Both the position numbers and the translations under genes were made by a program. A stretch of 64,000 nt of DNA from Telmatactis stephensoni. Its lineage: Eukaryota > Cnidaria > Anthozoa > Actiniaria > Isophelliidae. Under the pieces are notes generated by a model. The model was not told where the DNA came from. It was given only the letters and a program-made list of their open reading frames with translations, and searched no databases. The stretch lies in NCBI GenBank assembly GCA_029948255.1, contig JALIZF010001721.1, positions 310,001 to 374,000 on the forward strand, read 5' to 3'. Shown here in pieces: positions 55,301 to 64,000 of this stretch (its first letter is position 1; every line of letters begins with the position of its first letter).

Positions 55301-56710
55301 CGAAAAAATGATGAACATAGACTACACAATGGAGCCACATAAGAAGAAGTTCAGACAACACAGAAACAAAGGTTTGTGATTACAAAACTGATGAAATATT
55401 GATGAAAATGGACCGCTGTGAAGTATTTCTAGCATGATCAAGTGACAATTTGTCTGCTTCCAAACTCTAGATTCATGGATAAGAAGTGATTTGAATTAAC
55501 TTTTGGTGTCATTGTTTTCCAGCATGTAGACCATGCCCGTATGACAAACTCTTTGATTCGGTCTGCAAAAGCTGATTTCGGTAAGATAACGCATGTATAT
55601 TACATATTGAGTATTTGTTTCTAAATTTGTTCTCTTAATGTAATTCTCCCTGTTAATGATGAACCCTACTTCATCTTACAAGTACTCTCCGATATATTCA
55701 AAAACATTACCGCAAAGACAGCCACTCAACTAGTGACACACAATATGAAATTTTGCAAGTTCACACTAGTAAAGATAAATTGCCACAATCAGGCTTTCCG
55801 TGCACACTTAAGGCCTGGTTTTCACAAGCGACGCAAACAGAAGCGGAAGGATCATACGCAGACTCAGTAGGTGTACTGCTCATTAGCGGTGCTTGTCTTT
55901 TCTCACACCTCGGTGATAAATGCAGTACTGAGTCTGCGTATGTTGCTTACCTTTCTGCTTCCGTCGCTCGTTAAAACCAGCCCTAAATCAGCGCTTGTTT
56001 TTGTCTTAGGTGTGAAAACGGAGGGGAAAATACGCGTTTTCAAATTTATCGTGATTAGTGTTAATTCAAATAGCCGACTTCCGAGGTACACTGCACTTGC
56101 CACATACAAAAGTATAAAGACGAGGCTACGTATACAAAGCTCAGTCATTCGTAACAAGACAAAACTTTTAACACGTAGTTTCATTCTAAATCCTTTGTAT
56201 GAGATAGGTGAAGCACATCTCGGAACTGGACTATTATTATGCGAAATTAATGACGTCATTCTTAAGTGATTCAGAAGGTATCAGACACGCCGGTCTATAT
56301 GCAAAAAGGCGGGATCTTTGACAAACTGTAGTTGCAGGTAAATAGTTCATGCGCCCTTTTTATCATAACTAGTCAGCAGAAAGCTCACCAAGCGTACTTT
56401 TTGTGTTACTGTTTCAGCAACAAGTGGATACATCAACTCATCTGTCCTGGTCCCTCACACTCAATACAAGCATATTGAATTTATTGCAAAACAAGTGCTG
56501 CAGCAAAAGGGTGGATTATTTGTAAAGCCGACCCAGGATGCAACTTTTTACAAGGGACAGCTTAAGTTTCCCGTGGGATGTGGTGGGAAAGGCAAACACA
56601 ACCAACTGCTAATCACAGGCAAAGGCTCAACGGTCACGTGCTTCACACGTGACAAATATCTGGTCCACATGATCAGGAAATACTTCAAACATCTTTGCAT
56701 GAAAAATTAG
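52388..56710 (+). CDS. Meteorin-like secreted protein (4 exons, frame lesion in exon 3)
   Basis: Exons: 52388-52497, 55001-55371, 55523-55580, 56418-56710, all with GT..AG borders. The product starts with a signal peptide (MKDSHLALTIVLSFVVSGIL) and then shows meteorin landmarks: CIWED (the C-x-W start), CEKGKLVWHHPYGGLRASFHP, FKLCFTCKNPGITVF, RICVHS and, across exons 2-3, CRPCPYDKLFDSVCK. The C-terminal part includes GQLKFPVGCGGKGKHNQLLITG, like the C-G-V-x-x-G-x-G-D-F-L-F-T-G block of vertebrate meteorins. Length would be about 276 residues (meteorins have about 290). Exon 3 has 58 bases where 57 keep frame. As read, TGA occurs at codon 178, where the family has a conserved Asp-Phe pair. The A4 run at 55567-55570 is the likely site of the extra base. 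It is either an assembly error or a real truncating variant. Meteorins are secreted neurotrophic and immune-metabolic ligands in vertebrates; the cnidarian role is not known to me. Confidence 0.85.
55811..55984. mobile_element. Foldback MITE in meteorin-like intron 3
   Basis: AGGCCTGGTTTTCACAAGCG and the reverse complement of CGCTCGTTAAAACCAGCCCT pair at the ends. CATACGCAGACTCAGTA pairs with TACTGAGTCTGCGTATG further in. Small frames here are not genes. Confidence 0.83.
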
Positions 56711-57295
56711 TGATGTATAAATATATATAAATATCATTTATTTATTACGAATGGCCGTTGGATCAAATTCGACGAATAACTGTGAATGGTTGTTCCATTC
56801 ACAACACTATTGGATCTGCGAAATCTCAAAGAATGTTGATTGGATAAAACGCATCACGTGAGATGAACTCATCGTCCAATAGCTGTACAGCTTTAAACAA
56901 TGTATTATATAAACCAAAAGGGGACAGCAAGTGTACCAAATACATTGAAAGAAAGTTAAAGATTTATCGTCAAACGAATACAAAATACGAGAAAATTAAT
57001 ATAAATAATATAAACAAGTAGAAGCATAGAGGTTTATAGAAACACCTCTATATCCAAGGGGTAAAATTTTATTGAATATCCAACTAAACAATAAATGAAT
57101 TGGTTTCAATATAAATATATGAGTTTGAAGTATATAAAGACATTGTACTAAACTGGATGAAAAGTCATAACGAATCTTTGCAGTAGTTAATAATTCGATA
57201 AAACTGCATTATCGAGCCGCGTTCACAACGGCTAATTTTATATTTGCACTCAAATGACTTCGAACAACGGTTTCAGGTAGAGGTATTCTGGTTCC
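56711..57295. other. 3' flank of the meteorin-like gene
   Basis: AT-rich with TATAAATATATATAAATAT directly after the stop. No further exon. Confidence 0.4.
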
Positions 57296-57657
57296 GGGGG
57301 GTAATCTATTGTAAAATGATCGGGTATGCTCGTCGTATCTCTTAGGGGTAAAAATTAGCGATTTGGTATCTTTTAGGGTATTAAAATTGAAGTTTAGAGT
57401 TTTAGTATTTCCTGGTCTCTCTTAGGGTATCAAGAGATCCCATCGCTTATTATATTGTTTTCAAATGGAAGAAATTTGCCCAACAAAAGCGTGTTGACCG
57501 TTCAATTCTATGGTCATCATAATAATGTTCGCTGATATCTCTTAGGGGTTAAAGATCGTCCCAGCCACGCCCTTCTTAAAAGACTTCCGGTATCTTTTAG
57601 GGGTATTTTTTAAAATTTCTGACGAGCATACCGGATCCTTTTACAGTGGAGCCCCCC
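57296..57657. mobile_element. MITE with about 36-bp imperfect TIRs
   Basis: GGGGGGTAATCTATTGTAAAA...GGGTATGCTCGTC at the left pairs with GACGAGCATACC...TTTTACAGTGGAGCCCCCC at the right. Inside, TATCTCTTAGGGGTA-like words recur four to five times in direct and inverted order. Confidence 0.8.
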
Positions 57658-58510
57658 TCGGGATTCTGGTAGGGTTTCTGTTACGTTCGTTTCGTGCGCA
57701 TTACAAGCTTGACGTTCACAAAACCTTTGTTCAAGGTCATTGGAAAGCATTTGCAGCTTTTTGATCGGCTGATTACAGCATTTGCACTCGTTCTCCAGAA
57801 ATTATAAATCAATCGCTGTTGCCCTGTATATGTATTGTAACTTATTAGTACATACTTTATCTATATAAATATACTGCAAATACAAATAAATTTCAATCTA
57901 AAACAATTTAAAAGCGACTAAACGACTCTCTTTTGTTCTGCAGCATTTGGCATTCTATGCGTATCCGTATGCGGTAACTTGAGATAGTTTCATTTTTGTT
58001 AAAAGAGCTCATCTGATTTTAAATAATAGCCAAAACAACGCTTCAAATTTGCCATGTTCCCCACTGCAGAATTTGTGTAATATTAAAAAGGAAAGTGTTC
58101 ATTAAAAAAGGAATCGGTTGATATGAATAAAGTAGAAATATATGTACAATGTATACATGCCACACATGTCACAATTAGCACCTTTCTGCATACTATGACA
58201 TATGCCCCCTAGTTTTTACTCCAAGCATAAATATAGTAGAGTGATCCACTTAACAGCAATTGTTGTTTTGGCATGCAGTCAATGGATCGTGCTTGTAATC
58301 TCATATAATGGTGTCATTTCTAAGACTCCTGGCACTTGTAGCTTTTCACTGTTTTCATTGACTCTGCGTGCTTAAGTATGGTTCACCTTAGCATCGGAAT
58401 CGGTATCGAGGTTGGTACAATTCGGTGTTAATATGACCAGTGTATAAACTGAAAATCGGAGTCGCACTCAGAGGCAGAATCACGATGGAATCGGAATCGA
58501 TTCTTGCCCA

Positions 58511-58619
58511 GGGCCCGGTTGTTCGAAAGTGGATTAGCGTTAACCCAGGATTAACTCCAAATGTTTTCTTTAGAGTTAACCCCGGATTAGCGCTAATCGG
58601 CTTTCGAACAACCGGGCCC
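58511..58619. mobile_element. Palindromic MITE (GGGCCCGGTTGTTCGAAAG)
   Basis: GGGCCCGGTTGTTCGAAAG at 58511 and CTTTCGAACAACCGGGCCC ending 58619 are exact complements. The interior GGATTAGCG(T)TAA and TTAACCC(C)GGATTAGCG words also pair. 109 bp. Confidence 0.9.
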
Positions 58620-59459
58620 AGGTCATTTTGAAAACTCGCCACAAAAACTAGCCGAAGCGAGGCTTATTCCTCTTGCGTTGTTTTGATTCGTACGAGATAG
58701 TAACCTTCTTGAGATTACGACGCTTACGACACTGGTGTGAACCAGGTTTTACTCCGTTTCACTAACGTGGACGAAGAATCAAAGTACGCGTGCCTGATAC
58801 AAATAAAATGCGCATAAAATTGTCATTTGCCGCTGGTAAGATCTTGCATGCAAAGAGGAAACGCTGAGCTTTAAAGCAGCCATGTGGCCAGAAATGTAGG
58901 ATGGAGATCAGTAACTCAATTAACAAGGAAGAGTTAAGAACGAAATATATATATTGAACTTTATTGGGTTTCTCCAGCATTAAAAACTAAAATTATGGAT
59001 AGAATATCAAATCAAGCTTTCGGCCGGACTAAGCGTCCATCATCAGGCCATGCTTGGATGCATTGCTAAGAATAGCTAATAGAAACAATAGAAGAACATT
59101 GCCAAATTTATACAAAGCTAAGTTTTGAAATGAACACTTTTAGGCTTATTGTTTTCTTTCAAGTTACTATTCTATTCTCTTCCTTCTTTCGTTTGCGGAG
59201 AAGGTAAAAAGGAGACTCTGCTCGCAGGGTAGTTTCAACTTTAACGAGTAACCAAAAGCAGACAAACAATTAACAAACAAACAACTAAAGGTTAAATTCC
59301 TAAATATAAAGAAAATTTAGAAAGAATGAAATGAAAACGATAAATAAATATTACTAGGTAATAAAATTGTAGTTTCTGATTAGAATTTGTTTTGAATAAG
59401 CTAATTAAGATGGATACTTAGGAATCAAACCAGCAAAATAATTGACTATGAAGACGTGG
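58620..59459. other. Gene-less interval
   Basis: No exon recognised. AT-rich, no long repeat seen. Confidence 0.35.
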
Positions 59460-59812
59460 AGAAGTGCGGACTAAAAAGTAAGAAAAACAACTTGTATAGT
59501 TTAGCATGGTGACTGTTCAAACGAGCCAAAACTTGCATCAACTTGCGATCAAATTAGAGCACGCTCAAACTGCGTGCAAGTCCTTGCACGTCGAAACAAG
59601 TAGCCGCAAGTCGACGTAAGTTAGCAGTCAAACGAACGAAAAGTCAAAGCTTGCGTTGCCTTGCCCCTCCTTGCGCTCTCGTTTGATCGGGGCCTAAGTT
59701 TGGCTCGTTTGAACGGTATGCACGCTAGAGTTCCCAAGTTGTTTTTGTTTTTGTTTTTGTTTTTTCATTTTGTTTTTTCTATTTCTTTTTTTAGTCCGAA
59801 CTTCTACACATT
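59460..59812. mobile_element. MITE-like inverted repeat with CTTGC-rich interior
   Basis: The outer arms AGAAGTGCGGACTAAAAAGT and TTTTTTAGTCCGAACTTCT pair. An inner pair, GTTCAAACGAGCCAAAACTT and AAGTTTGGCTCGTTTGAAC, encloses a segment rich in CTTGCR words (CTTGCATC, CTTGCGAT, CTTGCACG). Similar words recur to about 59,990. Confidence 0.65.
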
Positions 59813-60427
59813 ATTGCTTCTCACAAATAATTCAAACAAAAAATAAACTGATTTTCTCCTTGTCCCTCAGGTAGCTGATTTTTATTGAAAGTTTTTGAAA
59901 AACTTGCGTTGGCGTTGCGTTGAGCGGTGTTCAAACGAGACGAGCAAGTCGCAAATCCGCCTTGCATGCGTTGTCGTTTGATCGGGGCCAAAGATTTTTG
60001 CCGAGCGGCTCGCGCTTAGCGCTCGCAACTTCTAGCTGTACAGCATTTATGTCATACTGTGATTTATAGATATATATTTTTCCTATGTATTTTATTTATA
60101 TGTTATTTGATGGCCCAGTGGTAGATTAGTCTTTGACTAAACTGGTCATCATCGTTAAATACAGTATATTATTACAGTAAACATTAAGGATATACGGGAT
60201 ATTATGAACCGCTCTAATGGGGCCTCTTTTTTAACACCTAAAACTGCAATTAATATGTTGCAAATGTCCCTCAAAACGCTGGAAATGGCAGTTTCGAAGT
60301 TTACAGTTTCAATTTCCGGGGACATGCCCTAGTTCCTTCTGCCTTCTGCGGTCGATAGCTCCCCAATAAAAATTATGCACCGCTGTCCCTGAAGCTTCCA
60401 TTTATACAATCTCCTTAGGTTGTTATT
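59813..60427. other. Gene-less interval downstream of the CLN3-like gene
   Basis: Contains additional GTTCAAACGAGACGAGCAAG and CGTTTGATCGGGGCC words related to the preceding repeat (59,930-59,990). No coding evidence. Confidence 0.4.
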
Positions 60428-61801
60428 CTAGCAATGAGTGGTAGTATTCCAACCTACCTCTCTTGTGAAACAAAACTTTGCGTTGGAATGGATAGAAATA
60501 TCCAAGCAATGTGTCCTTAGTTGCGGTTCGATGATCAGTCCACTAAACCCTGCAAGAGTTAATCCCAGTCCACTACCGAGGCTCACAAAAGCGCGGGAAA
60601 ACTCTCTGCCACGCGCGTCTTTCTCCTTATTTCCCGCCATCGCAAATGTATTCAAATAAAGAGCACCTGCTGCAACTCCATGCTCAAATAAGATAAGAAA
60701 AACGGGCCAGACGGATGGCAAAAATCGATGCCAGCTAGCGAAAAGAGAAAACAGTAAATTTGCTCCCATAATTATTGTAAAAATCCATGTTCTTTCAGTT
60801 AAAACTGAACGAGAAGAGCACATGTAGTATGCAACCATGGAATACGATCGTCCCAATAGCTCTCCTACTGAAAAGCAAAAGAAGTAATACTGATAGTGAA
60901 GAGTTGGTGTGAAAGGCGAATCTGCGAAAGCCAATGTCGTCACGACTGCCTGTACCGTCAGATATTCACAAAAAACTCCCAGGATGAGTGACAGTACCAA
61001 AGGAATAGCCCGCTTCATTATCATTAGTTTATCTTTCCAATTATATTGTTGTTTTTCCGTTTGGCTGGGTGTTATCTCCGTGTAGGGCACTGACTGATGA
61101 GTCGTTGGCTTATGGCTTGTTGAATGTCTGTTTATGTAGAGAAAGATTAATAGAATGAGAAGTGGGATTCCTGACGTTGTTAGAAGAGCTGTCATGGGGC
61201 TAGTACAAGCCCATGCTGTCAACGCTGAAAGATAGATAGAAAAGGAATGAAATAATGTCAAGGAAAACAATTTCCAGAATTAGCATTACTAACCTGTATA
61301 ATAAAATGGTCCAACAGCAAAACCCGTCCCTGTTCCCCCACAGTACATCTTTATGGCAACGTCATCAAAGAATGCCGTCAGACATAGGAAGCTCGTTTCA
61401 GCGATGCCACAACCAAGAGATATCAAACAAACGCCAGTTAACTTGACTCCTACAGCTTCTGCTAGCGCTACCATTAGTATCCCGGATGTACATAGAAGTG
61501 TTACTAAAGGTATTCTGACTATGGCTGGAACAGCGGGAATGAAGTACGGTGCAAGCGCTGTAGCGGCGAAGAATGGAAGAGACGTACACAAAAGAACAGT
61601 GGTTGTTGGGATGGACGTTCCCGCCAAAATGTCTTGCGCGGCGGCCATTCCCAGGTACAGCACGGTAAATACCAATAAACCCAGAAAATAAAACAGCCAA
61701 GGATAGCTTGGTGGATCACTGGAATTCATTTCTTTGGTGTGTGCATCCGTGTTACCCTTTTTGAGAATCATCTCTTTTTCGTCTTTTACCTTTTTCCGCA
61801 T
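60428..61801 (-). CDS. CLN3/battenin-like multi-pass membrane protein (2 exons)
   Basis: Exon 1 is 61801-61294 and exon 2 is 61224-60428. The intron is 69 bases with a GTTAGT donor and TTTCAG acceptor in phase 1, and the joined protein has 434 residues (human CLN3 has 438). A short charged start (MRKKVKDEKEM) precedes about ten hydrophobic segments. Family landmarks: VLYLGMAAAQDIL near residue 45, the polar loop between the halves (HKPTTHQSVPYTEITPSQTE), HYQYYFFCFSVGELLGRS, FLPSVWPVFLILFEHGVAAG, ALYLNTFAMA and EFSRAFVSLGSGLGLTLAG near residue 390. CLN3 proteins reside in the lysosomal membrane. In mammals CLN3 loss impairs clearance of glycerophosphodiesters and causes juvenile Batten disease. 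The divergent sequence could mean a CLN3 paralogue rather than the orthologue. The frame is intact. Confidence 0.85.
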
Positions 61802-62143
61802 TGTTTTTGTTTTCGTTCACTGACAGGAGGTGAAAACTGTAAATGAAATATAAAGGATGTTATTATATTTTGAAAATAATTCAAGAGTTTAATTTTGATT
61901 GGCTAAGAGCCACCGGATAAATTACCATAGTCGCCGGCTAGCTGCCCAAATTTGGAGTTATGAAAATGTTGAAAACCATTATTCGAAGTTATGACGTAAT
62001 TTTCTCGAATATGGAAAATTAGCTTGCGGTATGACGTCACGCTAATTTATGCGATTCATGCCAAAAGCGGGAAAACAACAACAACATGTATTCTTGTCAA
62101 CAAAGCACAACTGAGAAAGAATTATTTTCAAAAAATAATAAAA
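61802..62143. other. 5' flank of the CLN3-like gene
   Basis: Presumed promoter side of the minus-strand gene. No TATA element close to the start. TATGACGTCA-like CRE half-words occur near 61,992 and 62,030. Confidence 0.35.
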
Positions 62144-62289
62144 CAATTATTGAATTCGTTTCTCGTAGGATATGGGGAATTATCAAGGCCTCGGTTTGTG
62201 TTATCTGCCTCAGCCTTCCGCTTCGGCAGATAACACAAATCTCGGCCTTAATAATTCCCCATATCCTACTCGAACTCATCCAATAATTG
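62144..62289. mobile_element. Near-perfect 146-bp palindrome (MITE)
   Basis: CAATTATTGAATTCGTTTCT at the left and the reverse complement AGTTCGAGTAGGATATGGGG in the right arm align through GATATGGGGAATTAT and GGTTTGTGTTATCTGCC. The centre near 62,217 has almost no loop. Frames on both strands through it read nearly the same protein, as expected of a palindrome, and are not genes. Confidence 0.85.
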
Positions 62290-62513
62290 CTTATTGTCAC
62301 CAAAAGCAAACTTGAAAACGTCTATTTTCCTATTTGTTTTGCAAGGTCCCATATGTGGAATTTCGTAAGGTTTAACTGAAATAGCAATACCACAATATAT
62401 TATACAGTGCACACACTTAATCCGTGAAATAGTTTTTAGCGCGTACAAAGAATTAAGTATACAAAGTCTTTAGTCAGTGTTTACATGGCACTAGAATCAT
62501 AGTGGATGGTTTC

Positions 62514-62580
62514 CACTAATAATAATAATGGAAACTTTATTTTATATTTATACAACAATTACAAATCTCTCTACTTACAG
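62514..62580. repeat. Retroposon-tail-like sequence
   Basis: ACTAATAATAATAATGGAAA followed by CTTTATTTTATATTTATAC resembles a reversed (TTA)n poly(A)-signal 3' end of a non-LTR element. No coding part is attached. Confidence 0.45.
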
Positions 62581-62792
62581 GCAATTTGCAATTGACTACT
62601 CGAGTGATACATGCATTTAAAAATGTAAACGACAAATGATAATGATTAAAAAAATATATATTATATATATATGTATATCAAAATTTCAATAAGTCTGGGT
62701 TATTCCATTCTTTGTTTCGACAGCAGAAAAGGTAATACGTTGATCTGATTGTAATGTTGATAATTTTTTTACAATATAGTTTTGTTGTTTCT

Positions 62793-62893
<101 letters not shown>

Positions 62894-62896
62894 GAC

Positions 62897-63205
62897 AACA
62901 AGAAGTGGATCCTACTAGAAGGAACAGTATGTCAAGTAGGCAAAATCCAAGAAAAAACAACAAATAAACAAGAAAAATACAATGACCTGCGTCAAGGATT
63001 GAAAAACATCTATAAAGATACAGAAGTCACGCAAATTAACATCGTCTTCGACTTCCTAGGAGGATACAACAAAGAACTACAAAAAGCACTTGGAACAATT
63101 ACATCGAATGAAAAAGAGCAAGACTACCTGATTCAAAAATGTCAAAAGTGGATACAATCACAGAACACTGAAATCGTGAAAACATTTTACGGATTTGTTA
63201 AGTAA
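62897..63205 (+). pseudogene. C-terminal fragment of a retroelement or LINE-type ORF
   Basis: A frame open from the edge of the (AAT)n run reads KKWILLEGTVCQVGKIQEKT, then EKYNDLRQGLKNIYKD, VTQINIVFDFLGGYNKELQK, and ends EIVKTFYGFVK at 63205. From memory, this order (EKY.DLR, then ..NIVFDFLGGY, then a short helix ending in a VK-type tail) resembles the extreme C-terminus of reverse transcriptase ORFs in invertebrate non-LTR elements. The start is cut at the microsatellite, so the rest has been lost or never copied. The family assignment is tentative. Confidence 0.45.
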
Positions 63206-63294
63206 TTATACATGTACACATGACGTTAAGTACAAATGTCTTAGGTCGAGAAACCCGCTTTGTACTGAATATGAAAAGGAGAAAATAAAGATTC

Positions 63295-63672
63295 CATAAT
63301 AATAACACTTTATTTGATTAGGGTAACTAGAATTACATTTAAGTAATTTTCATCCAGGCCCTAAAAAACATGCAAGAATAATAAATAATAACAATAACAG
63401 TTCATTATAAATAACATATAACATAAGATTTTTTTTTGGGGGGGGGGGGGAAATATTTTAAAATGTCATTCAATGTCGCTCTTTAATTCCTTAAACTTTG
63501 CGTTTAAGTACAGTCTTTTGAATGAAGCTATACTGTTTGCATTTCTGAATTCTTTTGGTAGGCTGTTCCATTCTTTGGCGCCAGTGAAAGCAAAAGTTCT
63601 CATACCAGCATTAGTGGTAACCATAAGTGGAACCTTTAATATTTTTTGGTCAGCGCCTCGAGTATTTTCCAC
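63295..63672 (-). pseudogene. 3' end of a second non-LTR retrotransposon
   Basis: The minus-strand frame 63672-63466 contains AGMRTFAFTGAKEWNSLPKE and ANSIASFKRLYLN. This is the common C-terminal signature (R-T-F-x-x-x-x-A-x-x-W-N-S-L-P) of coral and other LINE ORF2 proteins, and resembles the end of the element at 46.1 kb. Downstream a C/G homopolymer and AATAATAACACTTTATTTGA on the plus strand look like its 3' tail. Only the last 65 or so codons remain. Confidence 0.7.
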
Positions 63673-63735
63673 TAATAGTGGAATAGACCGGGCTTACGCG
63701 AAAGATCTCTATTAGTCACAAAATAAGAACTATAA

Positions 63736-63905
63736 GGGGGAGTTTACATGAGACTAGGATTATCCTAGCACTAAGATCATCCTAGCAGACGAATCATCCT
63801 ACCAGCTCTACATTTACTGCATTCTGTTTAGTAGGATGATCCTAGTACCCGAAGTGAAGACACAAATTTCCATGTAAACAGAATGCAGTAAATGTATAGC
63901 AGTAA
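63736..63905. mobile_element. MITE family A, copy 2 (right-truncated)
   Basis: GGGGGAGTTTACATGAGACT begins an element sharing ACATTTACTGCATTCTGTTT, GTACCCGAAGTGAAGACAC and GCAGTAAATGTATAGCAG with 33594-33768. The right terminal repeat is missing. A further short piece of the same left end occurs at 62477-62500. Confidence 0.82.
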
Positions 63906-64000
63906 TTGTTTTTAAGTTTGGGAGCTTTTGGAATTACACGAAAAAGCCGTTAGTATGAAATGACTGTAGCAATTCACAAAATACGTCATTTACACGTATA

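Noticed and set aside
55753..56269. Overlapping frames in meteorin-like intron 3
   Set aside because: They lie over the foldback MITE and its flanks, and frames on both strands show no motif.

Overview
The window is eukaryotic and most likely comes from an anthozoan cnidarian, probably a stony coral. It is AT-rich. Its protein genes are split by GT..AG introns, intergenic spaces are long, and short inverted-repeat elements are very dense. The taxonomic call is inference; no rRNA or organelle marker is present. Four host loci can be read. A nitric oxide synthase-like 5' fragment lies at 23.68-24.36 kb (+). A complete seven-exon mitochondrial enoyl-CoA delta-isomerase 1 gene (ECI1-like) lies at 32.42-35.80 kb (+). 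A four-exon meteorin-like secreted protein gene lies at 52.39-56.71 kb (+) and carries a one-base frame lesion in exon 3. A two-exon CLN3/battenin-like membrane protein gene lies at 61.80-60.43 kb (-). The host genes have unrelated functions and show no operon-like linkage.

The most interesting block is 24,526-29,908. It is a 5.4-kb element bounded by terminal inverted repeats of about 570-610 bp, sitting directly downstream of the NOS-like exons. Two transcription units diverge inside it from a (GGATA)n minisatellite. A leftward unit holds three small genes: a protein ending in an RGGG motif plus a hydrophobic tail, an acidic protein with a Cys-rich end, and a 65-residue protein. A rightward gene encodes a zinc-finger/P-loop ATPase resembling packaging ATPases of Polinton/adintovirus-like elements. 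No polymerase, integrase or recognisable major capsid gene is inside. It therefore looks like a compact, possibly non-autonomous virus-derived element with intact reading frames.

Other mobile DNA: a Ngaro-type tyrosine-recombinase retrotransposon (10.56-15.58 kb, minus strand) with textbook split direct repeats and frame lesions in RT and recombinase; a Tc1/mariner-superfamily transposase remnant (17.53-18.31 kb, +) facing a second related fragment (19.15-18.88 kb, -); a 5'-truncated non-LTR retrotransposon (about 48.24-45.5 kb, -) and two further retroposon 3' ends near 63 kb; a 2.1-kb foldback element (7.27-9.41 kb); and more than fifteen MITE-like inverted repeats, several present as two or more family members.

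Layout: 0-10.5 kb repeats without genes; 10.6-15.6 kb Ngaro element; 16.4-19.2 kb foldback and transposase remnants; 19-23.6 kb repeats; 23.7-24.4 kb NOS-like exons; 24.5-29.9 kb virus-like element; 32.4-35.8 kb ECI1; 36.8-45.4 kb satellites and MITEs; 45.5-48.2 kb LINE; 52.4-56.7 kb meteorin-like; 60.4-61.8 kb CLN3-like; 62-64 kb retroposon tails and MITEs. Exon boundaries were placed by eye from GT/AG sites, reading phase and remembered family conservation. Percent identities were not computed.
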